From positions 64,509,349-64,573,348 of the forward strand of contig CM067322.1 of NCBI GenBank assembly GCA_034231615.1: 64,000 bases of DNA. Direction: 5' to 3'. Below the pieces are notes generated by a model. It was given only the letters and a program-made list of their open reading frames with translations. It was not told the DNA's origin and searched no databases. Positions 13,005 to 24,040 of the stretch are shown piece by piece. The position numbers and the translations under genes were made by a program. The DNA is from Meghimatium bilineatum. Its lineage: Eukaryota > Mollusca > Gastropoda > Stylommatophora > Philomycidae. Numbering within the stretch: the stretch's first letter is position 1; each line of letters begins with the position of its first letter.

Positions 13005-13500
13005 AGTATGTAGAAGCAGAATTACAGTCTTAGAATATGAAAAAATACCTAGAATCATAATTAGAGTTTTAGAATATGTAATAATACCTAGAAGCAGAAC
13101 TAGCGTCTTAGAATATGAAATAATACCTAGAATCATAACTAGAGTCTTGGAATATGAAACAATACATAGAAGCATAATTAGAGTCTTAGAATATATAATA
13201 ATACCTAGAAGCATAATTAGAATCTTAGAACATGAAACAATACCTAGAAGCAGAATTGGAGACTTAGAATATGAAACAATACATAGAAGCAGAACTAGAG
13301 TCTTAGAACATGAAACAATACCTAGAATCATAACTAGAGTCTTATAATATGAAAAATACCTAGAATCATAACTAGAGTCTTATAATATGAAACAATACAT
13401 AGAATCATAACTAGAGTCTTGGAATATGAAACAATACCTAGAAGCAGAATTATAGTCTTAGAATATGAAATAATACCTAGTGCAGAACTAACGTCTTATA
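13005..13500. repeat. 39-bp minisatellite, about 12.5 copies
   Basis: The unit is AGAAGCAGAATTAGAGTCTT plus AGAATATGAAACAATACCT. Two interchangeable variants (AGAAGCAG.. and AGAATCAT..) alternate irregularly. The 39-bp period leaves both strands open for over 100 codons; this is not a gene. Confidence 0.93.
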
Positions 13501-13675
13501 TACTAAGGAGTATGCTTGAATTGTTCACCCTGTCTCCAGTCAACCTTAGGTAAATAGAACATATCGATGAACATGACAAATAATGGTTGCAACGCAACAT
13601 TTACATTGTGTAAGGAACTATAATGGTTGCCTCCTGACCTCTGTGTGCCAGTGCAACGATATAAAAGCAGGTATC

Positions 13676-13995
13676 ATCATCATCAAGTGACATATTCTTT
13701 CCAGAACGTAGCTTTTCCTATGGATCTCTTGAATTCTCCGCGGTCTTGAGTAAGTTGACCTGCATCTTCTAGTGACATGCGCAGGAATCTTTAATATCTT
13801 TTGTCCAATGGCGTCTTGGTCGGCCTTTGCCCCTGTTTCCTTCTATCATCCCCTCCAGTAACACTCTCTCCAAGTCTCTTAATATGACCGAAAAAAACTA
13901 GCTTTTTCTTTAATATGGTGTTCAGAAGCCAGCCTTCATGGACGTTAATTGTTCGTGACACCTCCTGGTTTGTTTTCTTCGCTGTCCATGGTATT
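13676..13995 (-). mobile_element. LINE D fragment 2
   Basis: Minus strand. With internal stops it reads GYHGQRRKQTRR, FFSVILRDLERVLLEGMIEG, GKGRPRRHWTKDIKDS, and ends KNMSL as LINE D fragment 1 does. It is flanked on the plus-strand left by (CATCAT)n, the tail. It is badly broken. Confidence 0.8.
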
Positions 13996-14469
13996 CACAA
14001 ATACAGCAGGTATAGCAATTTATTATGGAATGCTAAATATATATTATATGAAAATTTATTTTAAAACATACATTACTATTATGATAGACATGTTTCACTT
14101 AGCAATAATGGATTTAAATTAAGAATGGTATTATAATCTAATGAACTATATTATTGCGCACTTAACATTAGATTTACACGTTTAGCGTCGAACAACTAAT
14201 CAGAAACACTGACTACTTCATTCTTAGAATGAACACAGTATAACATTGACATTGGCATGTTGCCATTGTTTATTGAATGTTACAAATAAACGTCTTGTAA
14301 CTGAAATCAAACCAGGTAATCGTAGCCGATGCAGACGTGCTCCGCCATATACTTTATGAAAAAAGGAGTTTAACATATTGAATATAAGTAATATGAATGT
14401 ACAGACTTGATTATATCGTATTAGTCTAGAGAGATATTTAATGCAGCGACTAGGAATTGATTTTGTAGC
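13996..14469. other. No gene seen
   Basis: AT-rich DNA up to the left target site of the hAT element. No supported feature. Confidence 0.45.
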
Positions 14470-14759
14470 ATTTATAACAGTGTTTCCCAAAGTGGTCAAT
14501 ATTGACCCCCAGGAGTCGATTTCGACTTGAAAAAGGGGGGGGGGGGGTTATGTCAGAGAGAAAGTAATTGGGGTTTGTGGTGAACGATATGTAAATGAGG
14601 GTCCACGTGAGCGGACCCCATTTAGGAAAGTCTTCATCAAAATTTACCCGTGCTGTAAATGTCTTATTACACAGAATACATTTAGTGTGTACATAATACT
14701 TATAATAGACAAAGAAATTGCTAACATATATATATATATATATAAATTATATTTCATAA

Positions 14760-15170
14760 AATTGAACAAGTACCCATCTGTTCGTGATGTGCTACATTCA
14801 TGTACTACGCTCACAACTCTTTCAAGCACTGCAGCATCGATCCTAACTCCTGGGATACTACAACCCTTGATCGCTCAGTTTGGCACACCCATATCACTGC
14901 TGGCGTCATTAAATTTTACAAATAAAGAACTCTGCCGTCAATTTACAAGCAACGAAAGCGGAATTACAAATCCGAAAAATCTACTACCCCAAACCTTCTA
15001 CATTCAGGCATGCACTGCAATAGAACTTTGGCACGAATCGGACTCATTGGGCTTCTACGAACTCACAAACTAAATTAAACAATCACAAATGTTGTGTTGT
15101 TTTTCTACTTGTTCATCGCAGTTATTGTTTTTTATGCCATGTTCATGTTCTCTTGCGAAGGAGTTCATGT
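14760..15170 (+). mobile_element. LINE Z fragment 1: C-terminal C2H2 finger and 3' UTR, inside the hAT
   Basis: In one frame the sequence near 15000-15070 reads MHCNRTLARIGLIGLLRTHK, a decayed form of the C2H2 finger (CMHCNKAF..GHLRTHK) seen at 45.4 kb. The upstream ORF (LTPGILQPLIAQFGTPISLL) is out of frame with the finger, so the copy is frameshifted. The 3' UTR shares ATGCCATG..TCATG and GCGAAGGAG with the 45.4-kb copy. Confidence 0.8.
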
Positions 15171-15245
15171 GCAAGTTTCTACAAGATTTCATACAAGCAG
15201 AAACGAATCGTGTGCTTAATACTTGTCCAAACATTTACCAAACAT

Positions 15246-15380
15246 GCAGTTGTGTCTATGAGTTTCACCAATGGCTCACTAGCCAAACCAATCATGCAAC
15301 AGAAAACCTTAGTAGATGATATGCCTTTATATTGAGGTCATCTTCTTATAGAAGCTTCATGGCACGTCATCTATACAATC
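15246..15380 (+). mobile_element. Dispersed repeat B, copy 1
   Basis: It matches 58128-58275 along about 135 bp, sharing TTTCACCAATGGCTCACTAG (with changes), CATGCAAC, GATGACATGCC (with changes), CCTTTATATT and GTCATCTATACAAT. A shorter reverse copy is at 51945-52020. It has no coding frame I can support and its class is unknown. Confidence 0.75.
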
Positions 15381-15381
15381 C

Positions 15382-15640
15382 CGTAGTCGTAACCTTCGAT
15401 AACAGTTACCATGTTGTTCAGACAGGCCGACGTTGTGTTTGAACTAGTTACGGGCACGTCGTGGGTGGGCAGAACAACAAAGATCCTGTCGCAAGGGCCA
15501 GAGTTGTGCCCTGATGTCGACGTCTGTTTCGGCGGCATTGGACTCGAAACACCATCGAGTCGAATGGCTGCTGGAACAGAGGGCGGAGCACTTATGGGAA
15601 TGCCACACGTGCTGTGATGCCAGTTTTCTAATAAAGAATC
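15382..15640. mobile_element. Dispersed repeat C, copy 1
   Basis: About 255 bp that align almost throughout with 30909-31180 (CGTAGTCGTAACCTTC, CAGTTACCATGTTGTTC, GGACTCGAAACACCAT, GAGTCGAATGGCTGCTGGAA). Open frames exist on both strands in this copy. The minus frame GVSSPMPPKQTSTSGHNSGP stays open in part of copy 2 but then shifts. I do not recognise a protein. It directly abuts repeat B here but stands alone in copy 2. Confidence 0.75.
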
Positions 15641-15699
15641 AAGAATTACCAAACATAGTTACCGCTCTACAATTTTAAAAAGTCAGAAGAGAACCACGG

Positions 15700-16130
15700 C
15701 GGACAGTATGATCGCTTCATTTTCAAATAGAGTCGATGATGGTTTGCGGGCGTCTTACAATATCTTACTATCCATAGCAAAATCAGGAAATTCTCATACT
15801 ATCTGGGAACAGCTGATTGTGGCCGCCGTTGAGGAGATTTGAAAACAGGCCTACATAAGCCTATATATGATATACTCAAATTAATTCCTTTGAGCAACAA
15901 TACAGTTTAAATACGTATTGAAGAAATGAGTCATAGTGTTAAAAGCTTCTTGTGAAATTATCTGCAAACGAACAATTTCTCAATTTAAAAATAGTAAAAA
16001 AAAGTTCTCAATTCAACAGGACGAGTCAACTTTACCTGGTTATGAAGCACTATTATTGGAATATGTTATTTTCATTATGGACCAATAAAATTACGAAGAA
16101 CTACCGTTTGCGAGAATTTTGACAATAGAC
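15700..16130 (+). pseudogene. hAT transposase remnant, N-terminal/central part
   Basis: Conceptual plus-strand translation with stops gives SYNILLSIAKSGNSHTIWEQ, then LIVAAVEEI near 15750-15840, and KKKFSIQQDESTLPGYEALL near 16000-16050, then EELPFARIL. These are the pre-catalytic 'HTI.E.LI.PA' and catalytic 'F.IQLDESTD' blocks of ZBED-like hAT transposases; the Asp-Glu of the DES motif is still present. Several stops and frameshifts follow. LINE F interrupts it at about 16150. This is a fossil of the element's own gene, not a host gene. Confidence 0.82.
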
Positions 16131-16149
16131 ACAAAATTGCCACTTGTCT

Positions 16150-16588
16150 ATCCCCAGGTGGATTATTGTCAGAATATAATACTTGCCGTTTAGCGTAGGG
16201 TGGTGACTGGGAGCTTTAGTTGTCTATCCAAGGCCAGATGTATCGCCTTGACTACGTTGAATTCGTATTTACTCGTTGTCTTGATGTTATCTAACCATCT
16301 TGTTATATACCTTCCTCTGGCCTTGTATCCGGATCTTCTTATATTATATGGGGTTTTATTTGTTGGTAGTTGGTTATGGTTCATTCTCATGTTAGTTAGT
16401 TGATCAGACTTATTTTCATAAATTATTCATAAGGTGTCTAAGCCACTTTATTTGTTTCTCGATGTATTCTGTGCATGGTCTTATACCGATTCTTCCCCTG
16501 ATTTTATCATTTCTCATTTTGTCTAGTTTGGTAACTTTTGCGGATTTTCTCAGGTATTTCATCTCACATGTTGTAAGACACTAAATGT
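16150..16588 (-). mobile_element. LINE F fragment inside the hAT transposase
   Basis: A minus-strand frame reads MRMNHNQLP, then YKARGRYITRWLDNIKTT, the GRP..RW.D/EI block of LINE F. Continuing left to right, the frame decays through a GHLMR-equivalent (CHT..KWLRHL) and LTCEMKYLRK. It splits the DES block from the later hAT blocks, so it inserted after the hAT did. Confidence 0.75.
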
Positions 16589-16589
16589 G

Positions 16590-17700
16590 AATCAATGTTC
16601 AATGTTTTGAAAGATTATTTCATTGAAAATGCGATCCCTTTATCAAATATAATATCGACAGCAGCAAAAAGAGAACCATCCATGTTTGGTTGTATCTCGG
16701 TTCTTTAAGCCACTTGGAACAAAATGTATCCATAATGTTTGCAATTCACTGCGTCATTCATGGACAACATTTAGTAGCTAATAATTAGAGTGCAAAATTG
16801 CAACAATCTCATCAATTCGCCATAAACGCAGCAAACAAGAATCGTAGCAATGCGTTGAATTCTAGGTTATTTGCGCAGTTATATGAAGAAAATGACGATG
16901 ACTTTCAATAATTACTCCTTAACGATGAAGAATGCTGGCTCTCGATAGGTTTACGTTTGATAAGATAATTTTAACGTTTTGATAACATTTAAAGCATTTT
17001 GAATGCTAAAGAACCCTTTTTGTAAAAAAAATTTTTAATCAAATTAAAACCAGATATTGCGTATTTAACAGATTTGTTTACAAAATTTAATGTTTGAAGT
17101 TACAATTTGACAGTCTGAAAATAATAAAATCAAAGTCCAAACTAGCAGCTGTTCTTACCACAATTAATCTTATGAAGCACAACATTTGACGGCGCCAATT
17201 TTCCCAGTTCCCCAAATTCTTACTTACAAATACCCAGGATAATGATGTGTTGGTCTACGTTTAACATTTAAACGTCCTTCACATAGACTTTAAAACCAGC
17301 TTTGGGGTTGTTTTGACTATAGAAATACCATGGTGATTGATTATAAATCCATATGGTGACATTGAATAATCGAATGTCATATTACAAGAGAAGCTGATCT
17401 GAATAAGAACGAACGTTGAACTTAACGTGCAGTTCAGAAAATAATATCGGCAGTTCTGGCTTCAGAAAGGTATACCTGTTGCTTATCCTGCATAACAGAC
17501 TATTGTAAGACAGTTTTTGATAGCTTTTCCATCTTCATCTCTCGTGGGAAGAGGTTTTAGCGCAGTTGTCAATCTTTTTACGATAATAAGAAATCGAATG
17601 CAAATCATTGGACGTTGATATTTAAGACTATACCTCACCAATGTGAAGAAAATATTAAGCATCTGTTATTAGAGCATCAGGTTCATCCTTTCTCATTAAC
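16590..17700 (+). pseudogene. hAT transposase remnant, C-terminal part with hATC region
   Basis: Plus strand, several frames. Blocks in family order: ENAIPLSNIIST and MFGCI (16625-16700); IHCVIHGQHLVA-like (16745-16790, decayed); NSRLFAQLYEENDDDFQ (stop) LLLNDEECWLS (16857-16950); DIAYLTDLFTKFN (17055-17090); then FPSSSLVGRGFSAVVNLFTI and RNRMQI (17530-17600), the hATC dimerisation region; ending HQVHPF. The last two carboxylates of the catalytic set cannot be judged confidently. At least six stops or shifts; dead. Confidence 0.85.
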
Positions 17701-18011
17701 AGCGTTAATTGTGTATTAATTTTGTGTACGAATTTTACTAAGTTCTGATTTGTTTCGGTTCAAATCGAAATATTTACTTGAATTGTGTGTCTTCTTAATA
17801 AAGGTATGATTCAAAATTTTACATTTTCTTCTTTTTTGTTTAAATAACGGTCCACTCTAAACAAAAAATCTATCAAAGTGAACCGCACTGTGTCAGTTCT
17901 AAAAAACACATTTTAAGTGAATATGTTTTGGTAAATACAATGTTAGGCAGGTCTATGGAAAACAAAAATTTCATCAAGGGGTCTGTGGGCCAAAATATTT
18001 GGGAACCACTG

Positions 18012-18977
18012 ATCTATACCCTGAGGCAAAATATAATATTATTTTCAAAATAGTTTGTGGGAAGGGTGTTATAAAATCGATATTGTCCATTCAGCTCCTC
18101 CCTCCCTTTGTGTCTTTCTTTCTCTAATTCATCGCAGTTGATGAACGTATGGAAAAAGTAAATTAGATACACCTTGCAGCCTGTAGCAATTGACGTCAAA
18201 GGAGATGCTAGTGTCACTGAACACTTTTTCTATGTTCGCAAACAAAATGTCAATAGTGAATGTTTCCGCTAGGGAGATGCTGGGAAATTGCCTGTGGCTT
18301 GTGTTATAAAAGTCGTATGCTTTTCTGTTGCCACGTCATGTTCATTGTGCGTGTTTTAATTTACTCTCCAACAGAAATATCCCAAATCCTCATCGATTGT
18401 ATTAGAACCCTAGACCTTATAGTTGTAAGACGAACGTTCTAGCCTCCAGGCCATGCAACACACTCTGTTTAGTATAATAACTTAAATTTCTCTTCGTTGA
18501 CTTGAGTTAATTCGGGTAAAAGTACATTGAGCTGATTCGGGTACAAGTACATTGATCTGATCACTCACATCAGATATAAATCACCATTGTCAGAGGTAAA
18601 CAACAATCTGAAAATATAGGCGCAGCGATAACATATAGCAGATATGGGTATGAACGAAAATAGCTAAATTAAAACGTAACAATTAAAACGACATACAAAC
18701 AACATATTAATAAGGACAAACAATTAGAGATGACTCTTTGACTAAATGGCCTTAATCAAGACGAAATTATAGTTTATAACAGATAAACTCGGTTTTGTTG
18801 GGGTTTTATTTGTTTTTTTATTAGCAGATCTCTTTTAAGATAAATTTGGGCTTTCATCGTCATTGGAATGCGCCATTGGATTGTGTTATTCGCGACAAAC
18901 AATCCCTAGTAGCCTCTTGCTGTCAATATTACCAGTTTTCTCCTTTAGGTCATAGTTACAGTGACATGATGACTTAC
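18012..18977. other. No gene seen; tRNA-like head and short duplication only
   Basis: A minus-strand tRNA-like head lies at 18400-18459, listed separately. Near 18513-18565 a phrase containing ATTCGGGTAAAAGTACATTGA is repeated twice in tandem with small changes. Nothing else is supported. Confidence 0.5.
18400..18459 (-). mobile_element. tRNA-like SINE head
   Basis: Minus strand: TGGCCTGGAGGCTAGAACG resembles an A-box arm and TCTAGGGTTCTAATAC a B box about 40 bases later. No intact cloverleaf was evident. Confidence 0.45.
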
Positions 18978-19139
18978 CTCTATGACAATGACAGTTAGAC
19001 TCGTCTTGTCCGTCGACCATAAAAGCTGAAGCTTGAGCTTGCCAGTTGGCTTGATGGGCGGGGCATAGCGTGGAATCAATTCCTCAAGGTTAATCTCAGT
19101 CAGAGCCACGGGTGTGTCAGGTAAGCCAATAGCTTGACG
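18978..19139 (-). CDS. Exon 4 of minus-strand host gene: start of a C2-like domain
   Basis: A 162-nt, 54-codon, fully open segment in phase 0-0. The acceptor is a pyrimidine-rich TTTTGTGCTCTCCAG and the donor is GAG|GTAAGT, both strong consensus sites. The product starts RQAIGLPDTPVALTEIN, then EELIPRYAPPIKPTGKLKL and QLLWSTDKTSLTVIVIE. The final 22 residues have the alternating pattern and the 'G.L...L.W....L.V.VI' form of the first two strands of a C2 domain, such as RIM or rabphilin C2A, where a basic or acidic 'A..L' segment would follow in the next exon. That next exon was not found in 1-18977. No internal stop; codon use is balanced, unlike the LINE remnants. It lies 25.6 kb from exon 3, so symmetric exons between them may be missed. 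The identity as C2 is moderately sure; the gene name is not. Confidence 0.8.
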
Positions 19140-19309
19140 CTGGAGAGCACAAAATCGTATAAATGACTACATGACTATAAGTTTTATTTGCCTACTTACT
19201 GTTATTTATCGCTGTTTTGATGAATGCTAGTGAAGAATGTATACCAATAACATGCACATTTACTCAAATTACAAAGAAAGTCCCTTGTTCACATTGAGGC
19301 AAATGAGTG

Positions 19310-20460
19310 AGAGAGCAATATAATACAACAACAAACTAAACGCAATATTTATTGATCGGGAGAAAGCGTTTGATAGAGTCAACAGAGACGTACTATAGGA
19401 AACTCTAGAAATGCATTGTATCACATGAAAATTGTTTAAAAGTATACTATCTTTGTATAAGAACTGCCAATGCGTTGTAAGAACATCAGATGGTATTAAA
19501 GACGCATTTTAGACAAAAACGGGAGCGAGTCAGGGTTGCGTGCTCGGACCCTTGCTTTTCAATATATACATACATAAAATAATAAAAGTGGCAAAAAGTG
19601 CAGAGGACAACATAGCCGACTCAGTAACTCATAGTAACATAGCTCAGATCAATTAAAAAATGAACTAAATAAACTGCTTTTCGCATACGACCAGAGTCTC
19701 ATATACGAAAACGAAGAATAACTACAAAATCATGTTAACTCACTATAGAAAATACAACATGAAGATCAATACACAAAAGACGAAAACTATGAAAATATTC
19801 AGAACACCGAGCCCACAAAACGTACAGATAGACAACATAGTAGTAAAACACATATCGGAGTTCAAATATATCGGTAGTATTTTCACAGAAAATGGAAGCC
19901 TTGATAGATAGATAGAGATGAGATGTCTAAAGGAAAATGCAGTCACATACCTACTGTCACCACTACTTTGTCATCACAAGATCGAAGTGGAAGTTAAAAT
20001 ACAAATGATTTACAGTATATGCTTACCAACACTATGTTAACTGTGCCAAACCTGGTCTCTCTCATCTTCACATTACAGAAAAGATAGTGATATGTGAGAT
20101 AAAAAGATTGAGGAAAAATGTAGGAGTCACCAGGCTTGATAGATTACGAAATAAAGATATCAGGAAAAGAATATGTATAACACCTTGCACAGAATACATG
20201 AAACGGCAGCAGATTTTGTGTGGCCAGATTATGCGAATGCATCACAAGTTGCCCGTGCAGGCATATAACCAAATGAGATCAGAGTATAAAGACACAGAAA
20301 GACCAGACAAATCCAGACGAAAAAGATGGATAGAAAACGTTAGGGACATCTTGAACAAACACGGTCATAGCACAACCGAGGCAACACATCTGGCCTTGGA
20401 ACACGTTCGAGATCCAATAACCCCTACGCTTAATGACAAGAGTGGATAACAAACCACCTG
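19310..20460 (+). mobile_element. LINE F copy, RT through 3' end, heavily broken
   Basis: Plus strand. Blocks in order: motif A NAIFIDREKAFDRVNRDVL (19330-19395), motif B TGASQGCVLGPLLFNIYI (19515-19575), a decayed motif C (FSHTT where F/YADD is expected, near 19680), MKINTQKTKTMKI (19755-19800), FKYIGSIFTENGSL (19860-19905), LPTLC.LCQTWSL (20020-20060), then an open frame IEEKC/MICEIKRLRKNVGV to RWIENVRDILNKH (20087-20449). Multiple stops; the catalytic motif C is lost, so it is inactive. Confidence 0.88.
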
Positions 20461-20499
20461 AGGAAAGACAATAGACAAAAAAAGTATTCTTCTTATACT

Positions 20500-20770
20500 T
20501 CTTTCGTTCACTTGAAACATGTCTATATCCGTAATTCTGTCTCCTGAATTACAAAAGACTCACAGTAGTTCACAGTGGCCCATAGTGCTCTGATTCCAAT
20601 GTTGTTGTCTCTGGCCAATATTTCTGCCTCAGCGTTTCATACTCAGAACATTCTTGAAGTATATGTTTGGCACTCTGTGCTGCCTGTCCACATGTACACA
20701 TGGCCGTGTTGCCAATCTTGAATTTTGCGTACATGTGACTGCGGAATTAGTTGTGTCCAGTTCTGAGGCG
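20500..20770 (-). mobile_element. LINE H fragment 2: zinc-knuckle C-terminus
   Basis: Minus strand frame reads VKLRLRTGHN, then MYAKFKIGNTAMCTCGQAAQ and KHILQECSEYETLRQKYWPE. The knuckle is C-x-C-x8-H-x4-C, intact here. One stop follows RTGHN. It is the better-preserved copy of the 2570-2770 fragment, and adjoins the 3' end of the LINE F copy. Confidence 0.78.
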
Positions 20771-20912
20771 TAGCTTTACATCTCACGACTCTAGACCTCC
20801 ATCTAATAGCATCTATCCAAACTTAACATCTTACGACTCTAGACTTTCATGTAATAGCATATATCCAAACTTAACATCTCACGACTCTAGACCTTCATCT
20901 AATAGTTTCTAT
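20770..20912. repeat. 47-bp tandem repeat, 3 copies
   Basis: The unit is ACATCTCACGACTCTAGACC plus TTCATCTAATAGCATCTATCCAAACTT in two pieces. It begins inside the end of LINE H. Confidence 0.85.
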
Positions 20913-21295
20913 GAGAAAAGTTTGTGCAAGTATAACTTGATCAAGTTAAACAAACCATTAACCATTGGTTATTTACTTCTTTTGTTGAAAAAATGTATTC
21001 TGAAATGTCGCCTATAGAAATACAAATTGAATTTAAAATTCGACTTTTAGTTCTATGTTCTCGGATCGATTAATCCATATAATTTATGGCCGTACAAGGT
21101 ACATGAAACAATTGTTCTGTATAATATTTAATAATGAAAGAATTGATGTTCTGCTCAAATCAAAAATTGCTCAATCAATAATGCCAGGCAAAATTCACTG
21201 TTATTCTCCAGTTGATTTCCTTGTTCACGAACAGCAAATGAACAACTTTTTTGAAAGAATCAAGCCAACACGCGCTTTCCTGTAATTTTGTTAGT
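20913..21295. other. No gene seen
   Basis: One open frame of 76 codons at 21055-21285 (plus) lacks recognisable motifs or splice sites. I do not annotate it as a gene. Confidence 0.4.
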
Positions 21296-21688
21296 TGTTG
21301 TGTGTGCTCTTGCAATGTTTGCGAGTTTTTCTATGTGTGTTAAATGTTTGTCTGTGAAATGTTTCGTTGGGAATTGTTTGTAAAATGTTTGTAAAACATA
21401 CTTGTTAATGAAATGTTTATATGTGAAATGGTGTTCATGAATAGCTTGAATGTGAAATATATTTATGAAGTTCCTGTATGTGAAATATTTGTATATGAAT
21501 TCCTTCAATGTGAAAATATTTGTATAGATTAACTGCGTATTAAATATTTATATGATTTACTTTTATGTGAACTATTGTGTGAATGAATTGCTTTTATGTG
21601 AATTATAATTTATGTATGATTTGTTGCATGTTTTTCTATGAAATACGTTTCTATGAAATATTTGTCTATGAAAAGTGTGTCTATGAAA
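21296..21688. repeat. Degenerate short tandem repeat (TGTGAAATGTTTGTAT-like)
   Basis: Irregular 15-35 bp repeats around ATGAAATGTTTGTCT, TGTGAAATATTTGTATATG and similar. The same pattern continues at 22030-22450, so LINE D fragment 3 sits inside it. Confidence 0.75.
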
Positions 21689-21689
21689 A

Positions 21690-22026
21690 ATGTTAGTTCA
21701 TGGAATATCATGGAAGGAAAAAATCAGAAACTCAGATATTATAAACACATTGAAGATTCCAGAGTGTTGGTTACTAAACACAATAACAAAAAGATATCTA
21801 CACCTGTTTGGTCATAAAGAGACACAACTGTTTAGAAAGACGAATAATAGAGGGAATAGTACCTGGGTAGAGGAGAAAGGGCAGACCAAGAAGACGATGG
21901 ACTGACGACATTAAAGATAACTTGAATACATCGCCAGAAAGTGCAAGCCACATCGCCCAAGACAAAGAGAGGTTCATAGAATTCATTAGGAAGACAACGT
22001 TCAGGAAGGAATACGTCACATGACCA
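21690..22026 (+). mobile_element. LINE D fragment 3: post-RT region
   Basis: Plus strand. Blocks: ISWKEKIRNSDIINTLKIPE, CWLLNTITKRYLHLFGH, then (frameshift) RIIEGIVPG, RGKGRPRRRWTDDIKDN, and KTTFRKEYVT before the stop. The ending FRKEYVT matches the WKEYV end of other D copies. It has no tail of note, 5' truncated. Confidence 0.85.
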
Positions 22027-22029
22027 TGA

Positions 22030-22450
22030 AATGTTTGTATATGAAATGTTTATCTGAGAAATCTTTATATGTGAAACATTTCTCTATGGAATGTGTGTCT
22101 AAAATGTGTCTCTATTAAATGTTTTTCCTAAAAAAAATTTGGTCTATAAAACGTTTGTCGACGAAATGTTTGTCTATTAAATAATTGTCAATGAAACGTT
22201 TGTCTAGGAAATATGTTTCTATGAAAGCTTTGCCTATGAAACGTCTGTATGTGTAACATTCTATATTATGTAAAAAATGTTTAGAAAATGTTTATCTATG
22301 AAATGTTTTTTGTCTACGAAATGATCTGTATGACATTTTTGTCTATGAATTGTTTGTTCTTGAATTATTTGCGAATGAGTTGATTATACGTTAAATGTCT
22401 GTGAAATTATTATATGTAATATTTTTACGTGTAAAATGTATGTGGGTAGA
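22030..22450. repeat. Degenerate short tandem repeat, right arm
   Basis: Continuation of 21296-21688: TCTATGAAATGTTTGTCTA-like units with many changes. Confidence 0.75.
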
Positions 22451-22784
22451 TTAATATACAAAACACTTCATGTGATACGTAATTGAAAATTTAAAAAATA
22501 AATACACTTAACCTGATATGATGTGCTAAACCATCAATAAATATAAGAACTTCTGGCAATGAGAATCATTCTTTTAAAGTGGCGCATTTGGGTATTACAG
22601 TGATTTTCAGATGTTGTGTGCTTTAGATGCTGAGTGAGAGTTCATACGATGTTGTATGTGTTCTGATATGGCATTCGTGTTGTATGAGTGTTTGCTTATA
22701 GAAAACACTAGTGATATTCCTAAAGAGGACCCACGATAGCCAAGAAAAGAACTTATGCGTGTCCTGTATTTTTGTTATTTGCGC

Positions 22785-22940
22785 TCATGATCAAACTCCT
22801 ACCGCATTTCTCTTGTTGCAGAACAGAGGTCCTGTTATGGGAGAATAGGAGTGCGTTGTGCCGCCGCTTTGATTTGAGCCAGTGGCCCGACACATCCGTA
22901 TTCGACAAGCCTTTAATTCAGGTGGGGTTCCCTAGTCTGT
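22785..22940 (-). mobile_element. Possible degraded family 1 copy
   Basis: It keeps TCAAACTCCTACCGCATT, GAATAGGAGTGCGTTGTG and GCCCGACACATCCG in the family order, but the similarity between these islands is low. Confidence 0.35.
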
Positions 22941-24040
22941 GATATCCTTACTATCTGTCGCAACTCAGCGTGTATGTATTGACTCTACACCGATACGTTG
23001 TCGTATACGTCTATCTTGTACGAGGTGTTCCGCAGACAGTGAACTTGACTCATGTAATTAGTCACTTAGTAATTAGTATTGTTCCTGCCAATCAGGTGAA
23101 GGAAAAATTCGTCAGAAATGTTGGGACCGGGCTCGTTCGTCTATTTAGCCGAGGTATCATTCATTGTCGTCGTGAACCCCTCGTCCAAGTCTGAGTCTCA
23201 ACACACGTTTAGATGCACTTGGAACTAGAAGCGTATTCTCGAGCTGAAAAAAAAAACTTCCCATTTGACGTATTGTGCCTGAGCCCATCGGAAACGGAGC
23301 TCTTTCTCTCCGCGAGCATGATTCCAGTATAGGAAAAGCTCGACAGAAGAGTTGAACCCAGGCACGCATGCCTCTTTAGTCAAGCGTCCATGATTGGGCA
23401 TCTACCCATATTTTGGAGTGCTTGTGACTAGAAGCTTGTTCTCGAACTGAACAATACTTTAGTTTCGACTTCCATGTATCGTTTGGTTTCCTCCGTTCCA
23501 ACTGCACGTGGCGCTGTGTTTCTGACATCGTACTCATGTTATCTTTACGTGATCGGAGAGCCGACTACGACTCTGTATATTCATCATGACATCTACCCAT
23601 TTCATGGTATTTGTATTGGCCACCCCTCCAATGCTCTAACCGGACTGACCAGCGTTACTGTGTGTCGACGGTGCTGCTGGGTGTGTTAGCATAGATGTCT
23701 CAGAGATATTGCCTGTCTCTTTGCAATTCTCATTCCATATACAGCCACAACATCCACGGACACGAGCCTAAACTTATTGACCAGGAATGCAGCTAGAGCA
23801 GGACTTAATAATCTATAAATAAAATACAGAAATACACTTGTGGTATCTGCTGAAACAAATATCTGATTGGTGTATCGCTTGAAGGCTTACATAGTCTAAT
23901 TGAGCGTTCAAATGTAACACATTTTGTGGCTTCTAGTGTGTTTAGAATTTTTTTCACTTGAACGTGTTCCGGCACAATCAATGATAATTTGCATTTTAAA
24001 TGATTAGATCACTTAAACATGCATCCTTCTTTCAACCAAG
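22941..24040. other. No gene seen; tRNA-like head and a short repeated phrase
   Basis: The phrase ACTAGAAGCGTATTCTCGAG (23224-23243) recurs as ACTAGAAGCTTGTTCTCGAA (23428-23447) about 200 bp on. The region has a tRNA-like head at 23345-23405. Open frames of 70-74 codons show no known domain. Confidence 0.4.
23345..23405 (-). mobile_element. tRNA-like SINE head
   Basis: Minus strand: TAGATGCCCAATCATGGACG (A-box side) and GTGCCTGGGTTCAACTC (B box, GGGTTCAAC) with tRNA-like spacing. Confidence 0.5.

Larger units (their letters stand above)
14478..18011 (+). mobile_element. hAT DNA transposon fossil with nested insertions
   Basis: Terminal inverted repeats: left CAGTGTTTCCCAAAGTGGTC at 14478-14497; right, read inward on the minus strand, CAGTGGTTCCCAAATATTTT. 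Flanking octamers ATTTATAA (14470-14477) and ATCTATAC (18012-18019) match at 6 of 8, as for an aged 8-bp hAT duplication. Between the ends are transposase remnants on the plus strand (15700-16130 and 16590-17700) similar to the ZBED5/SCAND3-like hAT group. LINE Z, families B and C, and LINE F are inserted within. It is inactive. Confidence 0.88.

Noticed and set aside
12961..13347. Overlapping 111-128 codon frames on both strands
   Set aside because: By-product of the 39-bp minisatellite.
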